Of a DNA stretch of 64,000 nt, positions 7,491 to 16,141 are shown in pieces. Made by a program: the position numbers and the translations under genes. A model generated the notes under the pieces. The model did no database searches. It saw only the letters and a list, made by a program, of their open reading frames with translations, and had not been told where the DNA came from. Within the stretch, counting starts at the first letter, position 1. Every line of letters begins with the position of its first letter. The stretch is from Citromicrobium sp. (GTDB taxonomy: Bacteria; Pseudomonadota; Alphaproteobacteria; Sphingomonadales; Sphingomonadaceae): the NCBI GenBank assembly GCA_002729695.1, contig PBYQ01000027.1, positions 1-64,000 on the forward strand. Direction: 5' to 3'.

Positions 7491-9245
7491 TCAGGCGTAA
7501 ATTCCGCCGTCGGATTTCTGATCGGGCCGGCCCTGCGCGCTCCCCGGGTTGCCCTGCCGACCGGTGCCGCGCCCACCGCCATCGGTGTCGCCGCGACGAT
7601 CGGATTGCGCGTCGCCCGGCATGCCGGACTGGCGCGCATCACTGCCGCCCCCGTGGGCGGAGCTGGCAAGCTGGCTGTGCAGGGTCTGGCCGGGGGCCTG
7701 CGCCTGCGCGTCGGCAATGCGCAGGTGCGGCCGGTCGGCGGCGATGGCGGCGGCGAGCGATCGCTGCGTATCGCTGTCCTGCGCGGCCACCTCGACATCC
7801 AGCGTGTTGCCGCTCGCTTCGAAGGTCAGCGAGAGATTGCCCAGTTCCTTGTGCGCCACCGCGATGGTGGCCGACGCGCTGCCCGCGCTGCTGCGCGCCG
7901 CAGCGATCCGGTCAACCAGTCCGGCGAGGTCGGGGAAATGGGGGAGGGCGCCCGTCTGGGGGGTGCTCCCGAATATGGGGGTGGCGAAAGGCGTGGGGCC
8001 CACCGGTGCCGCAATGCCCTGGACGGGCGAAGCGCCGTTGGCGGTTTGCCCGCCGGGCTGGCTGGCGTCGATGGCGATCATGGGCCGCTCTGCCGCGACC
8101 GGCTTGTCGGCGGCGCGCAGTTGGAGGCTGAGCCCGGTCTGCGGAAGCTCGGTGGCGACCTTCGCTGGCGAGGCCGCCGAAGCGGTGGCGGGCGACTGGC
8201 TTGCCTGGCGACTGGACGGTTCGGGCTGGGCATCGCCTGCCTGTGCCTTGCCCTCTCCGCGCGGCGCGCCGTCTCCACCGAGGAATTGCTGCGCCGTCTG
8301 CGAGGCAGCGCTTTCGGCCTTCGTGAAGGCGGTCGGCGTGGCCGCAGAAGGCGTGTTGGAAACGGTGGGCCCCGCTGCCGGATCGGTGGCTGCCTTGGCC
8401 TGCTGGAGGCCTGCAACGTTGGCTGCCGCTATGACGGTCGCCCCGTCCACGGAGATCGCGGGCGGCGTTGCGGGAGTGTCGACCGCGAGTTCGAACGGGG
8501 CGGGCTGCGCGCCGGGCACCGTTACCGCAATCGCGGGTGCGCCCGTCGCCTGCTCCGTGAGTTCGATCTTGGGATCGGCTGGGCGTGCCTCCTTGGGCTT
8601 TGCCCCAGCGCGCTCTTTCACCGCCGCGGCGACCTCGGGAGTCACCGGCTCGCCCCGGGTCGCAACCGGATTGGCCTTGCTTGTCTGAGGAGCCGGCGTC
8701 CCGCCAGCCGCCTTTGTCGGGAGTGCCGGGGTGGTGGATGCGGCGTCGTTTTCCGTCTGCGGCTTCGGTCCGGTGCCGGTCTCGTCCTGTGAGGCGGGCG
8801 GGGGCGCCTTGGCCGATTGCGGAATAGGCGCAGCGGTATTGGGCGCGGTCGAGGCAGCGGCAATTTCACTCCGCGCGGGCGGCAAATCTTTGCCGCTTTC
8901 CGCCTCGATTCCGCCGGGGGGAAGCGGCTCGCCGTCTGGCGGCGTCGTGTTCGAAGGCGCTGAAGGGACCGGCGGAGCCAGCTTTGAAGTCGGTCGCATT
9001 CCCGCCTCGACGCCTGCATCCACGCCGTCCCCATCCGCAGCGATGTCCGCTTCGGCAGACTTCGGCTCGCCCGGCATATCGCCCTCTACCGCCGGTTTGC
9101 CTGCGGCCTTGCTCGCCTTGCCGAGCAATTCGGCAAAGGCGTCGGGCAGGGTGCGGCCGGCTTCGAGCGGGGGCAGGCCCTCCAGCGGAAGGCCCGAAAC
9201 GTCGATGGATTTGGAGGGCGTGAGATTGAAACTTATCGCTGTCAT
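7491..9245 (-). CDS. fliK: Flagellar hook-length control protein FliK
   Basis: The protein is 584 residues and very rich in Ala, Pro, Thr and Gln, as expected of the secreted molecular ruler FliK. The conserved C-terminal hook-length domain is at about 445-530 (IAVAHKELGNLSLTFEASGNTLDVEV). The tail is Gly/Arg/Gln-rich. I placed the start at the ATG at 9243-9245 (MTAISFNLTP), because upstream codons lie in a promoter-like region. It is followed by fliL after 30 bases. Confidence 0.85.
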   Translation of the reverse strand: MTAISFNLTPSKSIDVSGLPLEGLPPLEAGRTLPDAFAELLGKASKAAGKPAVEGDMPGEPKSAEADIAADGDGVDAGVEAGMRPTSKLAPPVPSAPSNTTPPDGEPLPPGGIEAESGKDLPPARSEIAAASTAPNTAAPIPQSAKAPPPASQDETGTGPKPQTENDAASTTPALPTKAAGGTPAPQTSKANPVATRGEPVTPEVAAAVKERAGAKPKEARPADPKIELTEQATGAPAIAVTVPGAQPAPFELAVDTPATPPAISVDGATVIAAANVAGLQQAKAATDPAAGPTVSNTPSAATPTAFTKAESAASQTAQQFLGGDGAPRGEGKAQAGDAQPEPSSRQASQSPATASAASPAKVATELPQTGLSLQLRAADKPVAAERPMIAIDASQPGGQTANGASPVQGIAAPVGPTPFATPIFGSTPQTGALPHFPDLAGLVDRIAAARSSAGSASATIAVAHKELGNLSLTFEASGNTLDVEVAAQDSDTQRSLAAAIAADRPHLRIADAQAQAPGQTLHSQLASSAHGGGSDARQSGMPGDAQSDRRGDTDGGGRGTGRQGNPGSAQGRPDQKSDGGIYA

Positions 9246-9276
9246 GCGGACCCCGTCGATTGATTGGTGCTCTCTA

Positions 9277-9292
9277 TTCAAGATGCGTGCCA
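9277..9292 (-). promoter_or_regulatory. Possible sigma-54 promoter of fliK
   Basis: On the minus strand TGGCACG-CATC-TTGAA, 32 bases before the fliK start. The -24 half is perfect, but the -12 element has TTGA instead of TTGC, so it is weaker than the sites before flgB and the transglycosylase operon. Confidence 0.35.
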
Positions 9293-9317
9293 ATCACCGG
9301 CGATGGGGTGCATTTCC

Positions 9318-9704
9318 TCAGCGTTTGGCGAGTTTCTCGCGCAGGTTGGAGACCGCGACATGATAGTTTTCCTCGGCCTTGCGGCGGCGCCGTTCGGTCT
9401 GGGCAAGCGCCGCCATCGTCGCGTCGGACTGATCGCGTGCGTCCTTCGCGTGGCGCTCCGCCACATGGCTGAGATCGCGCAGCTGGCTGCTCATCGTGCC
9501 CGCCCGCTGCAGGCTTTGCGCATCGGTGGCGTTGGTGGCGCTGGCGTAGTGGGCGGCGAGCGCGCGGGTCTTGGCCGAAACCGCGTCGAGCCGTGCGCGC
9601 TGCGCCTCCGCCTCGGCTGCGGCGAGCGCCGACTGGCGCTGCTCGACGGTGCGCACCCGCTCGATCAGGCGGGTACGCCTGATGCGGCGATGCTCAGGCG
9701 TCAT
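9318..9704 (-). CDS. fliJ: Flagellar export protein FliJ-like
   Basis: A 128-residue, Arg/Ala/Glu-rich protein predicted to be almost wholly helical, with heptad-like spacing through two long helices (about 5-60 and 70-125). FliJ is a coiled-coil stalk of the FliI ATPase and a chaperone-escort factor. Sequence conservation in this family is low. The call rests on the helix pattern and on the place directly after fliI, which it overlaps by 11 bases, and before fliK. Confidence 0.75.
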   Translation of the reverse strand: MTPEHRRIRRTRLIERVRTVEQRQSALAAAEAEAQRARLDAVSAKTRALAAHYASATNATDAQSLQRAGTMSSQLRDLSHVAERHAKDARDQSDATMAALAQTERRRRKAEENYHVAVSNLREKLAKR

Positions 9705-11025
9705 CGGCCATCAGTTCCTGCAATTGCCCGACAGCCTCGAACAGGGTGACGTGCTCGCCCAATTCCTGGCCGAGGAAGCGCGACATCGGTTCGTGCATTG
9801 CAATCGCCTTGTCGAGCGTGGCGTCCTGCCCAGGGCGATAGGCCCCCATCAGCACCAGATCGCGGTTTTCCTCGTACACCGCATTGAGCGCGCGGAACTT
9901 GCGCGCTGCGACGACGTGGGCAGGCGGCACGATATCGTTCATCACGCGGGAAAGCGACGCGCCGACGTCGACCGCCGGATAGCGGCCGCGCTGCGCGATG
10001 TCGCGCGAGAGCACGATATGCCCGTCGAGGATCGAGCGTGCGGTGTCGACCACCGGATCGTTCTGGTCGTCGCCATCGGCGAGCACGGTGTAGATGCCTG
10101 TAATCGCGCCGCCGCTCTCGCCCGAGTTCCCCGCACGTTCGATCAGCTTGGTAATCGTCGAAAGGGCGGAGGGCGGATAGCCGCGCGCCGCGCCGGGTTC
10201 GCCCAGCAGCATGCCGATCTCTCGCGCGGCATGCGCCACGCGGGTCAGGCTGTCGAGAATCAGGAGAACCTTCTTGCCCTGCGCGCGCAGTTCCTCGGCA
10301 ATCGAGGTGGCCAGCATCGCGCCGCGCAGGCGCAGGTTCGCCGCGTGGTCCGCCGGGACCGCCACGATGGCGGTGCGCGGGCCTGCCGGGCCGCTCATGT
10401 GGCGGGCCACGAAGTCCGAAACTTCGCGCGCACGCTCGCCGATCAGGCCGACCACGATCGCATCGGCTTCCGCGCCGCCCACGATCATGTCCATCAGCAC
10501 GGACTTGCCGACGCCCGATCCGGCCATGATGCCGACGCGCTGGCCGATCCCGATGGTGGTGAGCGCGTTGAGCGAACGGATGCCGGTGTCGAAGGGTAGC
10601 GAAACGCTCGTCCGGTCGAGCGCGCCCGTCCGCCAGCCGCCCGCAGGCCATTCGCGCGTTGCATGAACCGGCCCGCCGCCATCGATGGGATCGCCCGATG
10701 CATCGACCGCGCGGCCGAGAAATTCCTGCCCCACGCGGACCATGCCGGGGCGGCCTTCGGGGCGCACGATGGCGCCGGGGCGCAGCAGCACCGTGTCGCC
10801 CAGCATCATCATGATCGTGTGGCCGTTGCGAAAGCCGATTGCCTCCGCGAGATGTTGCTGCCCGCCGCCGTGAACGATCGAGCATACGCTGCCGATGGGT
10901 ACGCCGAGGCCGCTGACTTCGATCAGCCCGCCATCGCAGGCGACCACGCGGCCGAAGCGGCGCGGCGCAAGATCGACCGATCCGCCGGAGATCCCCGCAA
11001 GCGTTTCGTCGATCAGGTTCAGCAT
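9694..11025 (-). CDS. fliI: Flagellum-specific ATPase FliI
   Basis: The 443-residue protein is an F1-beta-like ATPase that energises flagellar type III export. Walker A is AGSGVGKS at 168-175, and Walker B is VLLILDSLTR further on. The segment GEPAAARGYPPSALSTITKLIERAG is typical of FliI/SctN. I chose the ATG at 11023-11025 (MLNLIDET); this start overlaps the fliH end by seven bases. Confidence 0.96.
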   Translation of the reverse strand: MLNLIDETLAGISGGSVDLAPRRFGRVVACDGGLIEVSGLGVPIGSVCSIVHGGGQQHLAEAIGFRNGHTIMMMLGDTVLLRPGAIVRPEGRPGMVRVGQEFLGRAVDASGDPIDGGGPVHATREWPAGGWRTGALDRTSVSLPFDTGIRSLNALTTIGIGQRVGIMAGSGVGKSVLMDMIVGGAEADAIVVGLIGERAREVSDFVARHMSGPAGPRTAIVAVPADHAANLRLRGAMLATSIAEELRAQGKKVLLILDSLTRVAHAAREIGMLLGEPGAARGYPPSALSTITKLIERAGNSGESGGAITGIYTVLADGDDQNDPVVDTARSILDGHIVLSRDIAQRGRYPAVDVGASLSRVMNDIVPPAHVVAARKFRALNAVYEENRDLVLMGAYRPGQDATLDKAIAMHEPMSRFLGQELGEHVTLFEAVGQLQELMADDA

Positions 11026-11618
11026 TGAGCGAGCGCTTCGGCGACGGCTTGCCGCCATTGGGCCGGGCCGTCTTCCACGCCGCCGTCATCGGTATCGATC
11101 CGCAGGCTGCCTCGCTCGATGGCCGGATCGGGCACCAGCGTCAGCGCGGGGTCGACCAGCGGGAGGACCAGCGCGTGATCGCTCGGGTGCAGGCGGACGA
11201 TCCGCTCGTCGGTCTTGCGTTGCAGCAACGCGGCAGCCGCCTCGACACGCCGGCCGAGCCCTTCGATATCGAGCGCCAGCGGCAGCACGGCATCCTCGCA
11301 CAGGGCCACCACGGTTTCGCGCAGTCGTTCGCGCAGCTGTTTTGCGCTGTCTTCGTCGAACCGGGCGAAGGCGAGGGTGATGGCGGCACGCGCCGCGTCT
11401 TCCTCGGCGCGTTGCGCGGCGACCTCCGCCAGCGCGGCGCTGCGGCCTTCTTCGCAGCCTCGTGCATGGGCTTCGGCCACCGGGTCGACCCGTCCGCTCG
11501 CAGAGCCGGGCGAACCCTGTTGGGCGGCAGCCCCAGCGCGAAATGCGGCGTGGGGCGTAAATCCGCGCCGCTCGCGCAGTTCGGAGAGCGGCAGCCTACA
11601 CGTAGTCGTCATCGGCAT
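11019..11618 (-). CDS. fliH: Flagellar assembly protein FliH
   Basis: A 199-residue protein with an Ala/Glu-rich helical middle (EEGRSAALAEVAAQRAEEDAARAAIT) and a C-terminal domain ending in the VEDGPAQWRQAVAEAL type sequence of FliH/SctL. FliH dimers bind FliI and tether it to the C-ring through FliN. The N-terminus overlaps fliG by 23 bases if the first ATG is used; a second ATG two codons later reduces this. Confidence 0.85.
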   Translation of the reverse strand: MPMTTTCRLPLSELRERRGFTPHAAFRAGAAAQQGSPGSASGRVDPVAEAHARGCEEGRSAALAEVAAQRAEEDAARAAITLAFARFDEDSAKQLRERLRETVVALCEDAVLPLALDIEGLGRRVEAAAALLQRKTDERIVRLHPSDHALVLPLVDPALTLVPDPAIERGSLRIDTDDGGVEDGPAQWRQAVAEALAQC

Positions 11619-12615
11619 CGCCCATAATCAGGTCGCCCTCGGCAATCAGGCGCTTGGCGACCGCGATCACCTCGCGCTGCGCCGATTCGACGTCGGCACG
11701 CTTGATCCGGCCCATGCTTTCAATCTCATCGCGCAGGCCATCGGCGGCACGGGTCGACATGGCACCGTAGAAAATCTCGCGATCGTCTTCGCTCAGCCCG
11801 CGCAGCGAGTTGATAAGGATTTCGTTGTCGACCTCGCGCAGCAGGGTGCCGATCTGCTTGGTATCGAGCACGAACAGGTGCTCGAACTTGAACATTTCGT
11901 GCTCCAGCTGCTGGTGCAGGATTTTGTCGATCTTGCCGATTTCCGGCATCACTTCCTTTTCGACGCTGCGATGCGCGCGGTTGATGATCTCGGCCGCTTC
12001 CTTGACCCCGCCCATCGTCAGCGGGACCGAGCCATGGCGCTGCTGGATCATGCCCTCGACCGTTTCTTCGAGGATTTCGATCGCCTGGCGCGACACCGGG
12101 CCGAGCCGCGCCACGCGGTGCAGCACCGGCGTGTGCAATTCGCGCGGCAGCGCGGCGAGCGTGGCCGCGGCGGTATCGGTGTCAAGCTGCAGCAGCAGCA
12201 CCGCGATTGCCTGCGGGTGTTCGTCGGCCAGCATTTCGGCAATCACGCCGGGATCGAGCCAGCGCAGCACGGCCAGCGTGGGCGAGGGTTCTGCCTTCTG
12301 CTCGGGCGCGACCTGCCGGATCAGGCTGTCCGCCTTCATGTCGCCGACCGCGCTCGTGAGCATGCGCTTGACGCTGTCCACCCGCCCGTGGGCGGAGATC
12401 GCGCCCGTGCCGATCGACCGCGAGAAGCCGGTGATCGCATCGGAGATCGATTGTGGATCGATCTCGCCCAGCGTGCACATGCGCGAGGCGAGCTGGCGCA
12501 GTTCGCCCGGTTCCATCTGCGACAGGATGCCGGTCGCGTCCTGTTCGCTCATCAGCATGATCATGATCGCGGCGCGATCGATCCCGCCCGGTGTGTGCGT
12601 TGCCATGTCGCTCAT
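11596..12615 (-). CDS. fliG: Flagellar motor switch protein FliG
   Basis: The 339-residue protein fits FliG, the rotor subunit that meets the stator. The N-terminal domain opens with GIDRAAIMIMLMSEQDATGILSQM. The middle carries the EHPQAIAVLLLQLD motif. The C-terminal torque helix region contains LFVLDTKQIGTLLREVDNEILINSLRGL and SMSTRAADGLRDEIES-like charge patterns. The ATG overlaps the fliF stop (ATGA). Confidence 0.96.
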   Translation of the reverse strand: MSDMATHTPGGIDRAAIMIMLMSEQDATGILSQMEPGELRQLASRMCTLGEIDPQSISDAITGFSRSIGTGAISAHGRVDSVKRMLTSAVGDMKADSLIRQVAPEQKAEPSPTLAVLRWLDPGVIAEMLADEHPQAIAVLLLQLDTDTAAATLAALPRELHTPVLHRVARLGPVSRQAIEILEETVEGMIQQRHGSVPLTMGGVKEAAEIINRAHRSVEKEVMPEIGKIDKILHQQLEHEMFKFEHLFVLDTKQIGTLLREVDNEILINSLRGLSEDDREIFYGAMSTRAADGLRDEIESMGRIKRADVESAQREVIAVAKRLIAEGDLIMGDADDDYV

Positions 12616-14255
12616 CGTGCGGCCTCGCTCGGGACGGGTTCGGCCAGCATCCGGCGCAGCGCCTGCACGGCGTCGTCGGGCTGTTCGCGCGCGATCCGCT
12701 GTGCGAGCTGGATCTGCGCGTCGAGGTCTTCACGGTCGAACGTGGCAGCTGTGGGAAGCAGCGCCTGCGTGCCATCGACGCCGGGCAGCTCGTTCTTGTC
12801 CGCCTTGGCGCCCTTGCCCTTCAGCATCTTGAGCGCAGGTCGCACGCCCAGCAGCAGGACCAGCAGCACCGCGAGCAGCGCGACGACATTGCGCACGATC
12901 ATCGCAAACCAGCTCGTTTCGTAAAACGGCGGTTCTTCCATCGTCACTTCGCTGAACGGGCGCATCACCACGGTGACCTTGTCGCCGCGTTCGGCGCGTG
13001 CGCCGACGGCGGCGGACACCAGTTCCTCGATCTTCTTGATGTCGGCGGCGTTGGCGCCTTTCATCGCGTTCTTGTCGATCGCGACGGCGACCGACACGGT
13101 CTTGATCGCGCCCGGCGTCAGGTTGGAGACCGAGACTTCGCGACCCAGTTCGTAGGTCCGCGTCGCCGAGCTGTCGTCGACGGTCGGCTTGGCATCGGCG
13201 GGCGGCGTATCCTGTGGCGCGCGGTTGGCCGCTTGCGCTTCGGCGGGCGGAGTATTCGCGGTCGCACCGGGAATGCCGCTGGCAGAGGCCTGCGAGGTCG
13301 AGGATTGCTGCGTCGTCTCGCGACGGACCACGCCATCCTTGTCGTAGCTTTCGCGCGCTGAGGTAACCTCGTTCATGTCGAGCTCGACCTGGACCTGACT
13401 GGAAAAGGCATTGGCGCCAATCATCGGGCTCAGCAGCTGGTCCACCTGCGCGGTCAGCTTGGCTTCCATCTGCGATTGCAGGTCGAGCCGTTCGCTGCCC
13501 GCGCCTTCGCGCTTGCTGGTCAGCAGGTTGCCGTGCTGGTCGACCACCCGCACCGCGTCGACCGAAAGACCGGGCACCGATCCGGAAACGAGATTGACGA
13601 TCGCGGCGACCTGGCTGTCGGCCAGCTGGCGACCGGGTGCCATGCGCACCATGATCGATGCCGACGGAGCGACATCGTCGCGTACGAAGACCGACCGTTC
13701 GGCCTTGGCGATATGGACGCGCACGGATTCGACGCCGTCGATCTCCTTGATCGTCAGCATCAGCTCGCGTTCCTGCGCGGCGCGCAGCCGGTCGCCTTCG
13801 AGCGTGCGGCTGGCGCCCAGCGGCAGGCTGTCGAGCATTTCGGAGCCGGTTTCGGGCGCGGCGATCGCACCATCGGCGGCAACCATCATGCGCGCACGAT
13901 AAAGATCGCTCTCGCTGACGCTCAGCGCGCCGGTGTTGTTGTTGATCTGGTAATCGATCCCCGCCTGGTCGAGCGTTGCGACCACCGCTGCACGGCTGGT
14001 GTCGTCGAGCGAGGAATAGAGCACGCGCTGCGGCCCGGGGGCGAGCGTGCTCCACAAAAGCGCGGCGACGCCGACCCCGGCGAGACCGATGAACCAGGGC
14101 AGGGCCTTGCGCACCAGCGGCTGCGCGGCAAAGGCACGCGCGCGCTGGCCCATGTTGCCCTCACCGCTCATCAGCGGCTCGAGGACGTTGTTCTGCCCGG
14201 GAGGGGGCGACGAGCCGGCGCCATTGGGCGCACCGGCAGGGACTAGACCGGCCAT
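12612..14255 (-). CDS. fliF: Flagellar MS-ring protein FliF
   Basis: The 547-residue protein has two transmembrane helices, at about 49-67 and 425-445, flanking a large periplasmic part. RVLYSSLDDTSRAAVVATLDQAGIDY is the YscJ/FliF ring-building motif. The cytoplasmic tail, which binds FliG, ends with AQRIAREQPDDAVQALRRMLAE, the usual FliF C-terminus. FliF is the first ring assembled. It starts three bases after fliE. Confidence 0.96.
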   Translation of the reverse strand: MAGLVPAGAPNGAGSSPPPGQNNVLEPLMSGEGNMGQRARAFAAQPLVRKALPWFIGLAGVGVAALLWSTLAPGPQRVLYSSLDDTSRAAVVATLDQAGIDYQINNNTGALSVSESDLYRARMMVAADGAIAAPETGSEMLDSLPLGASRTLEGDRLRAAQERELMLTIKEIDGVESVRVHIAKAERSVFVRDDVAPSASIMVRMAPGRQLADSQVAAIVNLVSGSVPGLSVDAVRVVDQHGNLLTSKREGAGSERLDLQSQMEAKLTAQVDQLLSPMIGANAFSSQVQVELDMNEVTSARESYDKDGVVRRETTQQSSTSQASASGIPGATANTPPAEAQAANRAPQDTPPADAKPTVDDSSATRTYELGREVSVSNLTPGAIKTVSVAVAIDKNAMKGANAADIKKIEELVSAAVGARAERGDKVTVVMRPFSEVTMEEPPFYETSWFAMIVRNVVALLAVLLVLLLGVRPALKMLKGKGAKADKNELPGVDGTQALLPTAATFDREDLDAQIQLAQRIAREQPDDAVQALRRMLAEPVPSEAAR

Positions 14256-14258
14256 CTA

Positions 14259-14624
14259 TCAGACCCCCATCCGCATGATTTCCTGGTAGGCGCTGAGCAA
14301 CTTGTTGCGCACCTGCAGGGTTGCTTCGAACGCCACGCCCGCTTCCTGGCGGGCGAGCATGACCTTGGCGATATCGGTGACTTCGCCGCGTTCGTAGGCG
14401 GCGGTGATGTCGCCCGACCGGGTCTGCGCGGCGTTCACGCCGTCCAGCGCGCTGCGGAGCGAGTCGGCGAACCCGCCGCTCTCCTGCGCGGGCTTCGCCT
14501 CGTTCGTGGCGGCGGCCTTGTCCTGGTGCAGCTCCTGCAGCACCGAAGAGCGGTCGATGATCTGCTTGCGCAGCGCCATCACTTGTTCGATTGCGCCTCC
14601 TCCGGCGCCCGATACCGGGTTCAT
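14259..14624 (-). CDS. fliE: Flagellar hook-basal body complex protein FliE
   Basis: This 121-residue protein fits FliE, the adaptor between MS-ring and rod. The C-terminal half (VNAAQTRSGDITAAYERGEVTDIAKVMLARQEAGVAFEATLQVRNKLLSAYQEIMRMGV) carries the conserved FliE features, including the final EIMRMGV. The N-terminal third is more variable. Its ATG overlaps the stop of the sigma-54 activator gene (ATGA), so it is probably cotranscribed with the regulator. Confidence 0.95.
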   Translation of the reverse strand: MNPVSGAGGGAIEQVMALRKQIIDRSSVLQELHQDKAAATNEAKPAQESGGFADSLRSALDGVNAAQTRSGDITAAYERGEVTDIAKVMLARQEAGVAFEATLQVRNKLLSAYQEIMRMGV

Positions 14625-15907
14625 CTTGCGCCTCCCACTGCGATGCCCGCCTCACGGAACGAGGCGAGGCGATAGCGCAGCGTGCGCTCGCTGATGCCCA
14701 GTTGCCGGGCGGCTTCGGCACGGCGACCGTTGCACGCATCGAGCGTTTCCATGATCGCGTTGGCTTCGGATTCGCGGACGATCTTGGACAGCCTGCGCGC
14801 ACCGCTGGGCTTCACTTCGTAGACGCCCGGATTGATCGGCGAATTGTCCTGCGGCAACGGAGCCTCGCTCGAGGCGACTGATCGCACCGGCGTGTCGAAC
14901 ACGATATGTTCGGTCCAGATCGCCGGCTTGCCCGCAGCAAGCAGCAGCGCACGGCGAATGACGTTTTCCAGCTCACGGACATTGCCCGGCCACTTGTGGG
15001 CCCGCAGCACAGACAGCGCGCTGTCGGACAGCCACGGGATCGTCTGGCCCTTGGTGTGATGACGCAGGATCATTGCGAAGGCGAGCGGGGCGATATCGCC
15101 CGGGCGCTCTGCCAGCGGGTTGAGCGTCATCGGAAACACGTTGAGCCGATAGAACAGATCTTCGCGGAAACGGCCTGCGGCGACTTCCGCCGGAAGATCG
15201 CGGTTGGCGCATGCGATGACGCGGACGTCGACCTTGATCGGGGTGGTCGCACCGATCGGGACGACTTCGCCTTCCTGCAGGGCGCGCAGCAGCTTGGCCT
15301 GCAGGGGCAGCGGCATCTCGGCGATTTCGTCGAGCAGCAGCGTGCCGCCGTCGGCAGCGCGGAAGAAGCCTTCGCCCGAGGCGTTGGCGCTGGTGAAGGC
15401 GCCTTTCTCGTGGCCGAACAGCAGCGCTTCCAGCATCGTTTCGGGAATGGCGGCACAGTTGACCGCAACGAACGGCTTTTCGGCCCGGGCGCTGCGCTGA
15501 TGGATGAACTGCGACAGCACTTCCTTGCCGGTGCCGGTCGGCCCGTGGATCAGCACGGGAATATCGGTCTGCGCCAGCCGGTCGGCGAGCGAGATGACCG
15601 CCAGCGATACCGGATCGGCCGCAACCGGGCCGCCATTGGCGCACAGAAGCGCTACCAGTGCGGCGATCGTCGCCTCGCTCGTGGAATCGTTATACCGGAT
15701 CGTGCCGCCCTTGCCGGCAAGTTCCAGCCCGTTGGCCTCGGCGCGTTCGAGCACGATCGTGCGGCCATGGTGGCTGCTTCTCGGATCGCCCGCATCGACC
15801 AGCTGTACCGGTCGGTCGAAGAACAGCGAGGTAGCAATCCCCGTCAGCCTCGATGCGACAGCCCCGTGTTCGCGCTGACAGCGCGCCGTTTCGTTAACCC
15901 CGATCAT
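14621..15907 (-). CDS. Sigma-54-dependent flagellar transcription activator, FlbD-like
   Basis: The 428-residue protein is an AAA+ enhancer-binding activator. Walker A is GPTGTGKE (122-129) and Walker B GGTLLLDEI (187-195). A Fis-type helix-turn-helix lies at about 385-425 (RRAEAARQLGISERTLRYRL). The sigma-54 contact loop, normally GAFTGA, reads GAFTSA at 169-174. The first 100 residues do not form a recognisable receiver and lack the acidic pocket, so control is probably not by simple phosphorylation. It heads the fli operon and is divergent from fliC. The start at 15905-15907 was chosen over an upstream ATG in the intergenic region. It is the likely activator of the sigma-54 sites in this window. 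Confidence 0.88.
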   Translation of the reverse strand: MIGVNETARCQREHGAVASRLTGIATSLFFDRPVQLVDAGDPRSSHHGRTIVLERAEANGLELAGKGGTIRYNDSTSEATIAALVALLCANGGPVAADPVSLAVISLADRLAQTDIPVLIHGPTGTGKEVLSQFIHQRSARAEKPFVAVNCAAIPETMLEALLFGHEKGAFTSANASGEGFFRAADGGTLLLDEIAEMPLPLQAKLLRALQEGEVVPIGATTPIKVDVRVIACANRDLPAEVAAGRFREDLFYRLNVFPMTLNPLAERPGDIAPLAFAMILRHHTKGQTIPWLSDSALSVLRAHKWPGNVRELENVIRRALLLAAGKPAIWTEHIVFDTPVRSVASSEAPLPQDNSPINPGVYEVKPSGARRLSKIVRESEANAIMETLDACNGRRAEAARQLGISERTLRYRLASFREAGIAVGGAR

Positions 15908-16006
15908 GACGACCCCGTTCCACCCAATAGCGTCACTTGTTGAGGCAGCTTTTTGCCGGTGGGACGTGCAAAATGTGGTTACTTTTAGTCGTAGTAGAAT
16001 TCCCAC

Positions 16007-16020
16007 GGGTAAAAATACCC
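16007..16020. repeat. Inverted repeat between the divergent activator gene and fliC
   Basis: GGGTA-AAAA-TACCC is a perfect 5-base inverted repeat, with further CCCAC/CCCAC flanks. It lies about 100 bases upstream of the activator start and 40 bases upstream of the putative fliC promoter. It could be an operator; there is no direct evidence. Confidence 0.3.
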
Positions 16021-16049
16021 ACATGACAAAACTTTTTGATCGAGCCCCT

Positions 16050-16075
16050 TAACTTTCCCGTTCCCCCGCCGGTCT
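16050..16075 (+). promoter_or_regulatory. Putative sigma-28 (FliA) promoter of fliC
   Basis: TTAAC, 14 bases, GCCGGTCT, preceded by CCCC exactly as at the flgM site. It leaves an untranslated leader of about 60 bases before the flagellin ATG. It matches the sites before fliD and flgM in both elements and spacing. Confidence 0.6.
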
Positions 16076-16141
16076 GTGTCCCAGCTGCTGCGAACCGATC
16101 CAAGCCACGGCAGTGAGTTTTGTGTCAGGGAGACTACCAAG

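Noticed and set aside
15940..15980. A possible sigma-54 or sigma-28 site before the activator gene
   Set aside because: GG-N9-GC spacing only, and no TTAA-N15 motif; the activator is more likely read by the vegetative sigma factor.
16066..16090. A possible sigma-54 site before fliC
   Set aside because: GG and GC pairs occur, but with 11 bases between them instead of 10, and neither half matches TGGCAC or TTGC.
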